A DNA stretch of 64,000 nt from Metallyticus violacea (taxonomy: Eukaryota; Arthropoda; Insecta; Mantodea; Metallyticidae), in assembly GCA_030762175.1 (NCBI GenBank), contig CM060834.1, positions 27,477,501-27,541,500 of the forward strand, read 5' to 3'. Of the stretch, positions 11,353 through 22,697 are shown in pieces. The position numbers and the translations under genes are program-made. Each line of letters starts with the position of its first letter. Position 1 is the stretch's first letter. The notes below the pieces were generated by a model. That model was not told the origin of the DNA. It worked only from the letters and a program-made list of their open reading frames with translations, and did no database searches.

Positions 11353-12785
11353 GATATCAGTATTCATTATTTTTCCAGTGTTATTGATTATTGTCTGTTA
11401 GTGAAATCAATTTTACTATAGTATATTAAAATTTACCTCTAGAACAGAATGAAAAAGTAAAGAATACAGGGGTGACCCCTTTACTGTACAACCAGGACAG
11501 AAATTGGAACAATTACTGAAGCAGAGCTGTTAAGAGCTAATGCAAATTTCATTAAAAGATGTCGAAAGTGTGACTACAGACTACAGACGAATATATATAT
11601 TACACTCAGAGATAGAGAAATGGTGGCCATAGTTTTACATAAGGCTCGCACACCTCCAGGGCTTAATTTTTCTTTCACTGGCAACCAGTTGTTTTAGCTT
11701 CGCCTATGTTGGATGTCCTGCAAGAATAACTTTCACAGTATACGAATTACAGAAGTGTACCGCCCACCGTAGTCTTCATAGTCTCACGTCGCGAACAACA
11801 GCCGGCGCAACGGCTCGAAGTGTCGCGTTTTCGGCAGTGTTTTACAGTGTTAAGTGTTAATTTTATTTTTAATCGTGTCACCTTCTAGTGCATTTAAAGA
11901 GTTGTTAGCTCTCCACAGGAGTTTATTTACATTTCTGTCAAAAATGTATATGTACCTATGTATATAAAACTGCACCGGAATCTAACTTTAGCACAAGGCA
12001 GGATAAGTCCTTAATATGTTAGTCATCTTAAGGGCAGAATCGCACATAAACTACATGATTTATCCATTTTGGTAATAAGAACAGCTTTATCTTTAATTAA
12101 AGAATAAAAATAAACAAATTATATTCTTACACTAGAATCAGTAGTTGAAAGAGGAAATGTTTTATTCTTTTGGCCAAATTGTGCTAAGATTTAAAGTTTA
12201 TCATACACCTGCATGTAACACCGGCAGTTCGCGGCAGCTTAAAGTGGGGTGCACATCTTTACCACCATTGCTACTGCTGAACACAGATCGCACACTTCTA
12301 ATTTTTTTTTTTTTAAATCTAGAATAAGTACTCACAAGTACCGGGCAGATAGAGATCATTTAATGTCATAGTAACGCACCTGTTTAAACAAAAAATCCAT
12401 TCCCTTGATATTCATGCCAGCATACTTGTTGATGATCTGGAATCTGCAAGATGACTTCTCTCTCTACTGAAAGCATTTTATACTTCCTAGGCTTTGAATT
12501 TAAGTTTGACTAAAATTAAAACTTGAAGTTCGTTTACGTATTCTTTTATTTTAATTTTCTCTTCCAGTGGCTTGTGTTCATTTTCTTTGTTCAATTAAAC
12601 AAAATAGAATCAATCAACTGCTTCATCAATTCTAACGAAAGATCACTCGCCTGCCATTCAGCAACATCTGACTACTAACGAGTCGACTGATTATTGCTGT
12701 TGGAGAATGTGTTAAAACAACTGCAAATGTTCCCATATTAAACATACGAGTACACGTTGTTGGCCATTATTATACTGTTTCACTA
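11353..12785. other. Non-coding stretch
   Basis: No gene. A GC-richer pocket at about 11760-11850 is followed by T-rich DNA. It could be an old transposon leader, but nothing identifies it. Confidence 0.35.
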
Positions 12786-13942
12786 TACGAGGGCGTTCTA
12801 AACGTTTTCGGCGTGTCTAAGAAAACACAAAATTTATGGAAGATATTTTTTTTACTTTTTCATATAGTCACCTAGTAAATCAATACATATAGTCCAACGA
12901 CTTTCCAAAAATTTAATATTTTTAGTAAAATAAGAGCCCACTGTGAAAAATAGGCTGCTGTCTCAGCTTCGAACTCATAATTTGATGTCAATCTTCGTCC
13001 ATCCAGTCATTTCTGTAGATTTGGAAAGAAAAAGTAATTAGGAACAAAAATCCAGCGAATATGACGATTTGGAAGCGAAGGTCATGCAGTTTTGCAGCAA
13101 CACTCCCAGATGTGTGTGGAGGAGCATTATCGAGATGAAAGAGAACTTTCTTTTTCTCAAGGTGTGGACGTTTAGCCTCAATAGCACCCTTCAGTTGGTC
13201 CAGTAGTGAACCGTAATACTCCCCGGTGATGGTTCTACCCTTCTGCAGATAGTCTGCGAGCACTACACCATGAAAATCCCAGAAAACCGTAGTCATGACT
13301 TTTCCTGAAGATGAAGATTTTTGCCTTATTTCGTGCACTCTCTCGTATTGCCATCCACTACTTGTACTGCTCCTTCGTCTCTGGCATGTATCCACGTTTT
13401 ATCTACTGTTATGAAACGTCGGAGAAACTCACTGTTAATTGCGTTTAAAGAAGTCTAAACACTGTTGCAAAATATTCATTTAATGTGTTTTTGGTCCTTC
13501 GTTATCGTCACCCATCGAGCGGAAAAGCTTTCTCATACCCGAAACTTTGTGTAAAATGTAGTGGACACGGCATATCGAGGTCTTTGCAATGTCAGCCAAC
13601 TTCAGTACTTTCAATCGGTGATCACTGAGTACGGCATTGTACATTTTTGTTACAATCTCGTCGGTTGTAGCGGTTTTGGGACGCCATGCACGCTCATCAT
13701 CTTGAATGTATGTATTGCAATACTTAAATTCAATACTGCACTTTTTAACCGTCGAACACTAATCTTTTAATGTGGAATCTTAACTTCTTTTCTATTTCTG
13801 TTGTGGTTAAACTCTTCAAAACGAAGACTTGTATTTCAGTTTTATCCATTTTGTACAAAATGTTAACATTCGTTTGTTTACACGAACGTCACAAACAAGT
13901 GACTACACTTACGCGTCTGAAACTTTACAGCGCGCCCTCTAA
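12786..13942 (-). mobile_element. Near-full-length mariner element (first lineage)
   Basis: The left end is TA then CGAGGGCGTTCTAAACG from 12788. The right end reads CTTTACAGCGCGCCCTCT to 13940, which is GAGGGCGCGCTGTAAAG in reverse complement. Both ends therefore carry a GAGGGCG terminus over a length of about 1150 bp, typical for mariner. The transposase pseudogene lies inside on the minus strand. Confidence 0.9.
12852..13849 (-). pseudogene. Mariner transposase, disrupted
   Basis: The start ATG at 13849 opens with M-D-K-T-E-I-Q, but a stop follows after about 34 codons. Reading across frames, the order is N-terminal helix-turn-helix region, VDKTWI (first catalytic Asp kept; the usual Glu after it is Lys), SSGKVMTTVFWDFHGVVLAD, ITGEYYGSLLDQLKGAI, then LFHLDNAPPHTS (second Asp kept). 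The third motif, normally YSPDLAPSD, has decayed to SLDF with the last Asp lost and a stop. The C-terminus is recognisable as CIDLLGDYMKK before the stop at 12852-12854. The longest open piece is 12988-13395 (135 codons). Full-length mariner transposases have about 345 residues; here at least two frameshifts and several stops make it inactive. Confidence 0.9.
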
Positions 13943-16900
13943 ATAATAATAATTAACAACTATCATAGCAATTTGGTCTCTTCACGACATCTCTGAGTCA
14001 GGCTGAGAATTTAGAACATCCTTTGTAATTATCTAGTCGTACTTAAAAGTATGTTATTTAGCTTGGTAACACAGCTACGGTTAGTCCATATAAAAAGCGG
14101 CACTCTTTCCTGGGAACTCGCGTGACTTTTCAAGTGGCTTCCCCTACCACTTTCTCTCACCTTCCCCTAAAGCACTAACAAACTTACCAAGACATTGGTT
14201 TGCATTGCGGCTGCAAACCAAGTACCCTATAGGCAAATATAAACATGAGGTTCAAGATAGAAGTCCTTTATATCATTTTTACACCCATTAAGCAATAGCT
14301 GTAGGAAACTTTTAGACAGCGCAAATCAGCAATCTCTTAAAGAAGTCGCACTTAATGTGAATGTATTTTTGAATTCTTGAACTGTAATTTACAGCATGAA
14401 AAATATTGATCACAAATATTTTCATTAACAAGTAGCAAGTAGACAACATATACGCTGCTCTATACATGTATCTAGAGAAACAAGACTATACAAATTACAG
14501 TTAAATTTTTTCTGGGTATTCTAAATTTTTTTATTTCATAAACAACGCGTGTACTTCTTTCTTTTCAGCAATTAATGAACAAGATCAATATGAAGAGTGG
14601 TCGTATGGTTGAAAATCAAAGACTGCCTCATAAATCTTGATTGTAGTTGACATTGGTGAAATGTGTACACATTTTTAAATGAATGTTTTTATTTGTACAA
14701 CGTTGGCAAACTGCTGATAACTCTTGGGCAACAACATTTATCTCTTTTCTGTCAAATATGATCAATTTTTTAATATTACATCTCTTGGAAACTTTGTAGA
14801 TATTGTATAAATACAAAACCGGTTTTGCACTAATCCCACATATTTTCTATCTGCGAGATGTACCATCTGTTGGTGGAAAATTTCACCTAATATGAACTTA
14901 ACTACAGAATGCGAAACAACTTAAGAATGTCTTCGTTTTCCATAGTACACGATTTCCGGTTGAGTTTTGTTAAGGGATGCAGTTACGCTTTTACTGCGCT
15001 ACAATTGGGCTTCCCTCGTTGCTAGTATTATGTTATTTTGTTATTTTGTTTTTAATTTTAATTTTATTCTGCAATGATTATATCCTGATAACTTGATTCT
15101 ACATCAGGACATAACATTCAATATTAATTTTTATTTATTCCGCTTACAGTTGTTAAAACAATTCAATACAATTTAAATTTTACAGATTTTAAAATAAACA
15201 CTACTAATACTATAATAAACTAAAACTTCAAAAAACTAAACCGGTACTTGAATCCAGCACTACGAGTATTTTAACTTTATTGTATGATTAAACCTACGAT
15301 TGCTACTGGGTAACGCTTCATTTAAGTTTCAAATAACGTACTTTTTACTTATCTTAATTTTCACAACTAATTACACTTAAATTAATTAATTTACAATTTT
15401 ATGCAATTTAATATCTACAATTTTCATTTCTGCTGATACTCGGTATCCGGGTATCTTCTTCTACTTTTATAATTTCCTCTTTTTGTTCTCGGACTATCCC
15501 TTATCCTTATACAAAGTGGGGAGTGCGAGCACTTGCTTTAGTGGTACTTGCATTGTACAGTGTGATCAGTGATGCTTTCCCCCGCGCCTATGAGCAAACT
15601 CCCACTCGTTTGTCGCACCGTTGATGGGGTAGCAAGCCTGCTTGCTTACTTGTTGACCTTGCTGACTGTTGCAGTCGTAGCGCAGTTGTTCCCTAGTGTG
15701 TGTTGGGTTGCCTGACAGTATACATATAAAGTGGTGAAAGAGGACAATTTGTTTAGCATGCAGTTGCTCCTGTTACTTATGTGAATATCATACTAGCCCC
15801 CTTTTTCAGAGAATTGACGAACAGGGAGGTGATAACGCATTTTTTCAACAAGACTCCGCCACTGGTCACACGCGAATAAGTCCATGAGACCAATTCACAA
15901 TGTGTTTTCAAGAAAGAGTTACTAGTAGAGATTTATGGCTTCTTTGGTCTCTCGATTTAACACCCTACTATTATTGATCTCTGGGGTAAATAAAAAAATG
16001 CAGTGTACAAGATGAATCTGTACACCGTACAAAACCTCAAAGATAATATTCTTTCGGAACTTGTCCTCATTTTTCAAAATGAACTACGGAGAGTGATGAA
16101 TAGTTTTCTAAAGATATGTCAAAAACATGTGGAGAATGAAGGCAACTTCTTTTATTGTTTTACCCTCCCCCTAACCAACCGGCTAAGGAGATGCGAGTTC
16201 GTCCATAGGCAAAACACTGGAAGAAAACAAAACTGATCGCACGGTACTTCAACTACGGAATATGAAATCGTGCACCTTAATTTTTTTTTTAAGTAAAAAT
16301 ACTCTGAAGCAAGAATTGCGATTTTATTTATAACGTCCTCGTGACTGATGAGAGAAATGCCTAAAAAAATATTAAGTAGCGTTTTCCACACTAAAGAAGT
16401 GAATCAAATAGAGATGTGAGTACAATTGGCTGTAGTTCCATTTAATATAGAGCGCACCTGCCAGCAGGTTTAACTCGGGGGTGTGCTAGCACTTCCATTT
16501 CGTTTCCTCTCGAGCTAATTTGTCTCTGTCTTGCGTTAATTCCTCAGTAAAACCCGAATGTGATGTTCATTTGTTCAGATACCTCACCAAATAAAGTTAT
16601 GTGACACTGTAACTTGACCTCGTTACTATGTTCACCCATCTTCATGATTTAATTTGGCAGAGATTCAGCGACTCATGGATTACTCCTGCATACATTTTGC
16701 TTTACATTTTCACACCAATTAAAATGGCATATTCGTTTTACAATGCAATAAACTTGCAATGAGTGTAAGCTAACATCTACTGGCATACTATTGTAGACGG
16801 TGCAATTCCAAATACCTTCCGACGATGCCCAAGAAAGAGTGAAATGAAGTGGGAGGTCATAGGTACATTCACCGCTAGCGCATACCTGACTTTGCCTATG

Positions 16901-18245
16901 AATCTTGTGTAAACTCTTGGCTGGTCCGCACTGAATTTTATATTTTCTCTATCCCAACATATATCCCGAATGTAACAAATCCTGAAAAAATTAGGAATAC
17001 TAATCCAGAGTAAATTTACTTCACTGTCAATTCCTGTTATGCCTAAATCCAGAATATGTGGCTATAGTTTTTTTGGCTACGGAAAGCATGTCCCTGTTCT
17101 TGATCAAATCTTGTAAATTATATATTAATATGCAATTATTAAAATTATTAAGTTACATATATCTAGGAGAGATAGACATACAGCACACTGATTATTTGAA
17201 TACTTTTCATATGCCTATGAAACAAAAGTAAGTATGAGGCAGCAACAATCCTTTCCTAAAATATTTTGCAAAAGTTGTTCAAATTGTCTTCATTACTTTG
17301 AGAAAGCAGCACTTTTGAAACAATGCATAAAACTAGAATTATTCCTAACATATTTTTCTGAATAATTTAATTATTTTAGACGGGTTTCGAACCAGATGCG
17401 TCACTTTTCACATCTTTAATATCATATTTTGAATTCCAATTTTCAACGTGTATTGCTCATTTTGGGTATTTTGGCTTCCATTATTTGAAAAGGTGTAATA
17501 TTTAGACGAGGATGAGTAAAATATAAAACGGAATTTTTATTTTACCACTTGTGAATTGTATGGAGCGAGGGGGGGGGGGGGGTGAAGCAGTAATCTTACC
17601 TAATGCAATTATTGTGTAACTAGGCGCATGAAGTACAGCTGCTACCCAACGAAATTTCACGTCATGTCGCTATGAATGGTTTACATCAAGTGTAAAGATA
17701 TCCAACAATGGATATTTTTGAAAAATACTAAGCATGAGAATGCATCATGTTTATAAATTACCACAAGCATAATTAAAATAAAAACCAGTAGATACAGGTA
17801 TACCTAATTAGAATACTTCAGAGTTAAAACTGAGCCATCTCGCTTTGTACACAACTTATTAGTGCATCAAAGTTTGGGCCCTATTACAATCGTTAATGGT
17901 AGACTTTCGAATGCGTTAGACTGCTTAGATTTAGCGTTACATCTCTAGTGGTACAGTTACTTCGTTTTGCTGTGGAGCAACAGTAGGACATCAAACTCGT
18001 TCGCCTACACCGGCAATTTTCTCGCATAAGTGTTAGGTAATAACACATTTTTCGTATCTTAATTGACAGAGAAAAGCCTAAAGCAGCTTTCCAAGGCACA
18101 TTATGTTGTCTTGTAGTGAATCTCGATCATTTTAATGACATGGAGCTCTTGATCGCCCTAGAGATTTCTCGGATATTACAAAAATGTCTTGCATTTTGCT
18201 GTAAGGAGCTTAGCTAATGTGGTTTTGCATGTGTATGAAGATATG
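13943..18245. other. Long non-coding stretch
   Basis: AT-rich with no supported gene over 4.3 kb. Minor features are a GC-richer pocket at 15500-15720, a run of 14 G at about 17569-17582, and a lone TTAAGGGATGCA at 14970-14981 resembling the termini of the TTAA elements but with no partner end. The open frames at 16003-16391 and 17893-18099 are unrecognised. Confidence 0.4.
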
Positions 18246-18592
18246 TACGAGGGTTATTTCTTACAGTATTTTTACAGTATTTCTTTACAGTCTTGTAAAA
18301 TAGTCTCCCTTCTTCTCAATAATCAATTTCATTCCATTCAAAGCACCACTTTTTCGTTTTCGAATGACTTGGGCAATGGCTACAGGAAGCTCTTCCAGAG
18401 ATGGAAAACGATGTTCAAGCATCGGGTTTTTTTTTTCACCTCTGGAAATAAGTCGAAGACTGATGCACTCATGTCCAGGCTGTAGGGTGGATGAGATAAC
18501 ATCCCATCCATTTTCGCGCCGCTTATGGCTCATATTATGCCCGGTGTGCGGGCCAACGTTGTCAAGGAGGATAAGTGGACCAACCTCGAGTA
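18246..18592 (-). pseudogene. Mariner transposase 3' half (second lineage), with its terminus
   Basis: The left end is TA then CGAGGGTTATTTC from 18248, a mariner-type terminus. On the minus strand from about 18580 downward, frames read LLDNVGPHT (second Asp region), then Y-S-L-D-M-S-A-S-V-F-D-L-F-P-E-V-K (third region, with the catalytic Asp replaced by Val) and F-P-S-L-E-E-L-P-V-A-I-A-Q-V-I-R-K, ending near EKKGDYF. This matches the C-terminal third of mariners with a PLRGxRF..LEEL pattern. The gene is cut at 18592, where another mariner begins. Confidence 0.8.
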
Positions 18593-19614
18593 ACTGAGGT
18601 CAGTTATTTGTTTATTTTTACGCAATTTTTGCATGATGTAGCAGTAATACACCACTGTGACAAGGCATTTTATGTCATGATGATTTCTTGGTGATTAAAA
18701 GAAAAGATCATTTGTAAATAACATTTATCAACACAATCTCCTTTGAGCTGAGTACATTTGGTCCAGCAAAATTTCCATTTTTTTTTATTCCTTCAGAAAT
18801 TTTTTTTTTTTTTCGAACTGAGCATAATACTCTGGTTCAAGACACAGATAACCTCTTCATTCGACGAAAATATATTCACCCTAAGCTAATTTTTGAGGTT
18901 AGGGAAGAAAAAGAAGTCAGGTGCAGCCAAATCTGGGGAATATGGTGTGTGGGGAACTATCGTCCACTTTTGCCATCATATTCTCTCGGTGAAGAAGCTG
19001 AGTGCTCAATGGATGCCGCGTTTGGTGACTCCAGATCAAAAACGTTCAACAAAGGACATTTCAAAGTTGCACCATAATTTGAGTGACTTTTGCCGTCGTT
19101 TTCTGAGCAAATTTGGACCCACCACTGCACCCCGGAGACAAAATGGCGGTCAAAACAATGGGTTGACGAAGGTGAAAGTGCATTGAAAAAAGTTAAACCG
19201 TTTCGTCACGAGCCTTAATGCGATTGTCTTCTTCAAAAGAAAACCTCACTCGGTCACAGGGAACGTGTACCATCTGCAGTCTTCGCGTTTAAATTTATTT
19301 ATGCAGTAATAAAAGGTCTTAAGTGCTGGTGTAGAGTCCCCATAACTTCATTCAGTGCAGATTTCATCAGGGCCGCAGTGCACTTTTTTAAATAAGAAAT
19401 ATTTTATCACTACACGATACCTCGTTTTTATCCATTTCTACCAAAAGTGTGACACCGATCACTTAAGATAGCTGTCAACAAAGAACTGTTCGATGCATCT
19501 GTTTAACAATTTGAACAAAACCGTTACAAGAACTACGATTACCAACAGTTATGCCGTTTAACAAAATTTCTCTTCATTTCGTTGAAATTTACCGCAAATA
19601 TCAATTCGTCCTTG
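18593..19614 (-). mobile_element. Mariner mosaic with an inverted internal segment (third lineage)
   Basis: The right end is CTTG then TA at 19615-19616, so the element reads inward as CAAGGACGAATTGATATTTG; the left end (about 18593) is CTGAGGTCAGTTATTTG after TA. The N-terminus is on the minus strand (about 19440-19220): start Met-Asp-Lys-Asn-Glu, then D-E-I-C-T-E and C-I-N-K-F-K-R. The C-terminus is also on the minus strand (about 18950-18690): Y-S-P-D-L-A-x-P-D-F-F-F-F-P-N-L, then W-T-K-C-T-Q-L-K-G-D. The middle, about 18960-19200, is on the plus strand: K-K-L-S-A-Q-W-M-P-R-L, then W-T-H-H-C-T-P-E-T-K-W-R-S-K-Q-W. So the central segment is reversed relative to both ends. Stops and shifts are present throughout. 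An alternative is a separate mariner fragment lodged in the middle. Confidence 0.7.
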
Positions 19615-19748
19615 TATGAGAAATTCACTCTTGAATTTGTGTTTCATATCTCCAGTGGAGGCAGTTTATAAACGTAGAACATTCTATTAGATATTTTAAA
19701 ATGTCCTTAGTTTTCCACTGTTCTTTTAAAACGAATATAATCATAAAA

Positions 19749-20514
19749 TTAAGGGAAGTATCGAAGACCTATCCTTATAATGTTAAATTTACCACATTCA
19801 GTTCCTATTTTCTCAAGGACCATTAAAGCTAATAAAATGAAAATTTTATAAAATACAGATGCACATAAATTAAATTTGCTTGCCTATTTTAATTATTAAA
19901 CATTACGCTGAAGCAAATTATAAATTATTTGCAATTGTTTGTTTGTTTTTTTTTTCATTTTTGCCAATATTTTATTTTTTTACGTTGTCACATTTTGTCC
20001 TTTCTCTACCACAATGGACCCACATCATCAAAATAGCATGAATAAGTGGTAAAAGTTTCAAAGTGATAACTTTTACAGATCCAAAAAAATGGTAACTTAT
20101 GCAAAAAATGTGGTTTTTCAATAAATACAGCCAAAAATATGCTCTTACAGAAAAAATAACTTTTTGAGGGAAGCACCAGCTAAAACCCTTCAACAATGTA
20201 AAACAACAAGGTATGATGACATGGAAGAAACGCTGGCAATTTGTAAAATACAATTTTTTCTGACATTCAAGACAAACCATAGCCTTCTAGAGCAAATAGT
20301 TCCTGAGATATAGATATTTAACTGAACAAGTGCTCGCGAAATCAGAAAAAAATTGGCTTCTGAAGTGATACAATTAAAAATGTATTAAAATACTTATAAC
20401 AAGAAATATTAATGAATATCATATCAAAATAAACAGAAAATCCCAAATATTAAAATGGTATAAAAACAAAAAATATGATTTTGACCCCCCCCTTCTCTTT
20501 AATACTTCCCTTAA
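19749..20514 (-). mobile_element. TTAA-flanked element, copy 1
   Basis: Exact TTAA flanks at 19749-19752 and 20511-20514 enclose a 758-bp element. It begins GGGAAGTATCG and ends AATACTTCCC, so the outermost 9 bp are perfect inverted repeats (13 bp including TTAA). Diagnostic inner blocks shared with the other three copies are TTCTCAAGGACCATTAAAGC (here 19812-19831) and GACAAACCATAGCCTTCTAG (near 20271-20290), and a C-run just inside the right end. It carries a minus-strand open frame of 102 codons (20280-19972) ending K-L-L-P-L-I-H-A-I-L-M-M-W-V-H-C-G-R-E-R, parts of which recur in the other copies. No transposase is encoded, so it is presumably non-autonomous. Confidence 0.85.
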
Positions 20515-22194
20515 GGTTTCTTGGGTCGTAATAAAATATTTTCTATAGCTGCACTACCGAATAAAAATTGAAAATGTCTTCTGTCAAAAAACTGCAAACA
20601 CGTGCAGTTCCCAAACATGGAAAAGTGTACCTAAGATTGATAATCGTTAATTGAATGCGAACTGTTTGAGAAATTGTGTTCCTCCCACAGTGTGTGACAG
20701 AAGACTATCGCCTGTTAGCATCGCACCAGTGTTCTTTATGTAGTGGCAGTAGGCGGGTCGGCAACTGACTGCACTGCAAGACGTGCCTCGATTGTTAACA
20801 GTACTGAGTAGGCAATGTGAACCGAAACCTTATACGACACTGGTTCTGTAGGGTGGAAGTTTCCCAGACATGTTTAGTCCGCAATCTTCTTTAACAGAAG
20901 GAAAACATTGGCACTATGTACCGTAAATAACCCCATGCTGAGAAGTACATTCCATCAGAAGGTTTTTGCTGCGTTAAAACACGTATTTAGCTAAGCTGGG
21001 TTGGGGTAAGAAATTTGGATGTTTGCGGCGCATCCCGAGTTCGCTTTTGCTTTAATAATAGACAGTAACAGAGTCATATGTAGCAATATTTACAACTGTA
21101 GAAGAGGAGAAGGTGGTCTTAGGACAGCGTTTCCATATTAGAAAATTCAATTCTCACTGGTATTTTGTGATTTCTCATGAAGGCATTAGTTTAGAAGCTC
21201 TGAATTCGTAAGAACCCGGTGTATTGGATTTATTGTAAGTAACACTGCTCTGGGAAACTATGTTGATATTTATATACTTGCACCAACACCAGCTTTGATC
21301 AAAAAGTTCATCTGCGACTTGTCATCTGTCGACAGTCGGTGAAAAAGTGGCCCATAATATAGATTTAATCAGCCTTTAAATTGGGTGTGTTTTCTCTTGT
21401 GCTTTTTTCAAAATAAACTTGCGGACTGTCTATTATTATTTGTTAATCTTCCTCTTCCCTACACCCAATGCTTTTCCATCCTTTAAATTTTCAACTTTCT
21501 TGGAAGATACCAATTTTTGCAATCGAGTGAATTCTTTTTTGGGTGTTCTCTGTGCACCCAAACTTCACTATAGGAGTGTCCCAACCCCATAAGACTGACT
21601 TTGTACAAGCATGGTCTAATGCATAGTGTATTAGTGCAGGACCTTGTAATGTATGCTATTGTAACTTCGTGATCCATGAAAGGAGTGCAACACTTGCAAA
21701 GTATTAGTAAAAAGTTACAAGTGACGTCATATCAGAGCAAGATGCAGGAACAGCTGTTTGCCATACCTTGAAATGTCCGCTATTTAGGGATTGCCATTTC
21801 TGCAAAATGGGTCTTGTTTTTTTTTTTTTTTTTTTTTTTCTTAGGCATGGTAATAATTAAAATACTTATTGATATTCAAGTGTAATAATCCACAGCACGG
21901 CTACATTTAGGAGCAACAATTTCAGCTGTCGAGGGATGACAGGAAAATCGAGTTGCTCTCGATCATTTTATTAGTCCATTTGATCATTAATTTTTATTTA
22001 TTTATTGCTTGGCAACCACGATCTCATTATAACCCCCCCCCCCAAACTGGGAAAACTGTGCAAAAAGAGATTACTTTAATACAGAACGAAGAATGAAAAT
22101 AATTTTTTTCGTGGCATGTAGCAAGAAGATGCTAGTCTAAAATATGCGTTTGAAACAGGAAACGCCAATATCAGTCATAAGTCGCACTTAAAAT
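20515..22194. other. Non-coding stretch
   Basis: No gene. There is a poly-T run at about 21817-21839. The segment 21600-21730 contains short resemblances (GCATGGTCTAATGCA, TATTAGTAAAAAGTTACAAG) to the repeat end at 22195-22592 and could be the other end of the same element; this is weak. Confidence 0.35.
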
Positions 22195-22592
22195 GCACTT
22201 AACCTAACTTTGTCATTGTATACAAATATTTATTTATTCTTTCTTTATACATATTCCTACTCATCATTATCATCACTTTCGCTAATGCTGAGCACATTTG
22301 GGTCATCTGACTCCCAAAATCATTAAAAAGAAAATAAATGTTGTGCTAGTATTTGAAGTTATCAATATTTCTACACTTGTAGAGAAATTTATACCAATTA
22401 CCAGTCCTCGACTGAAACTAATATTTCTGTGGAACAAAACAACGAAAAATGCACTTGTACATTTGTAAGTATGGAGTTGTAAAGTACAAGTGGAGTAGAA
22501 ATCTTTGTGAAACAGAATTTTACTAATAACCACAAGTTACAAGTCCATACACTTGTAATGTATTAGAACATACTTTTGTGGAACAGGACCCA
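22195..22592 (-). mobile_element. Harbinger-like repeat end, copy 1
   Basis: Reverse-oriented copy of the segment at 32195-32595, alike over about 390 bp. Read on the minus strand it starts GGGTCCTGTTCCACAAAAG (22592 inward), then CATTACAAGTGTATGGACTT, TATTAGTAAAATTCTGTT, TTCCACAGAAATATTAG and CAAATACTAGCACAA, then a short acidic peptide frame containing S-I-S-E-S-D-D-N-D-E. A GGGYCCYRTTCCACAAA start is common in PIF/Harbinger-type elements and their MITEs, but I cannot confirm the superfamily. The minus open frame at 22303-22533 lies inside and is not conserved as a frame. Confidence 0.7.
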
Positions 22593-22633
22593 GTAAGCTA
22601 AGGAATCGCCATCTCTAAGATATGCACCTAATC

Positions 22634-22634
<1 letters not shown>

Positions 22635-22697
<63 letters not shown>
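22635..22697. repeat. (AAT)n microsatellite
   Basis: About 21 AAT units, just outside the repeat end at 22592. Confidence 0.95.

Noticed and set aside
11760..11950. Possible promoter and 5' leader (GC pocket followed by T-rich leader-like sequence)
   Set aside because: No following coding exon or splice pattern can be supported.
14970..14990. TTAAGGGATGCA as a third TTAA-GGG element
   Set aside because: No matching inverted end was found at a plausible distance.
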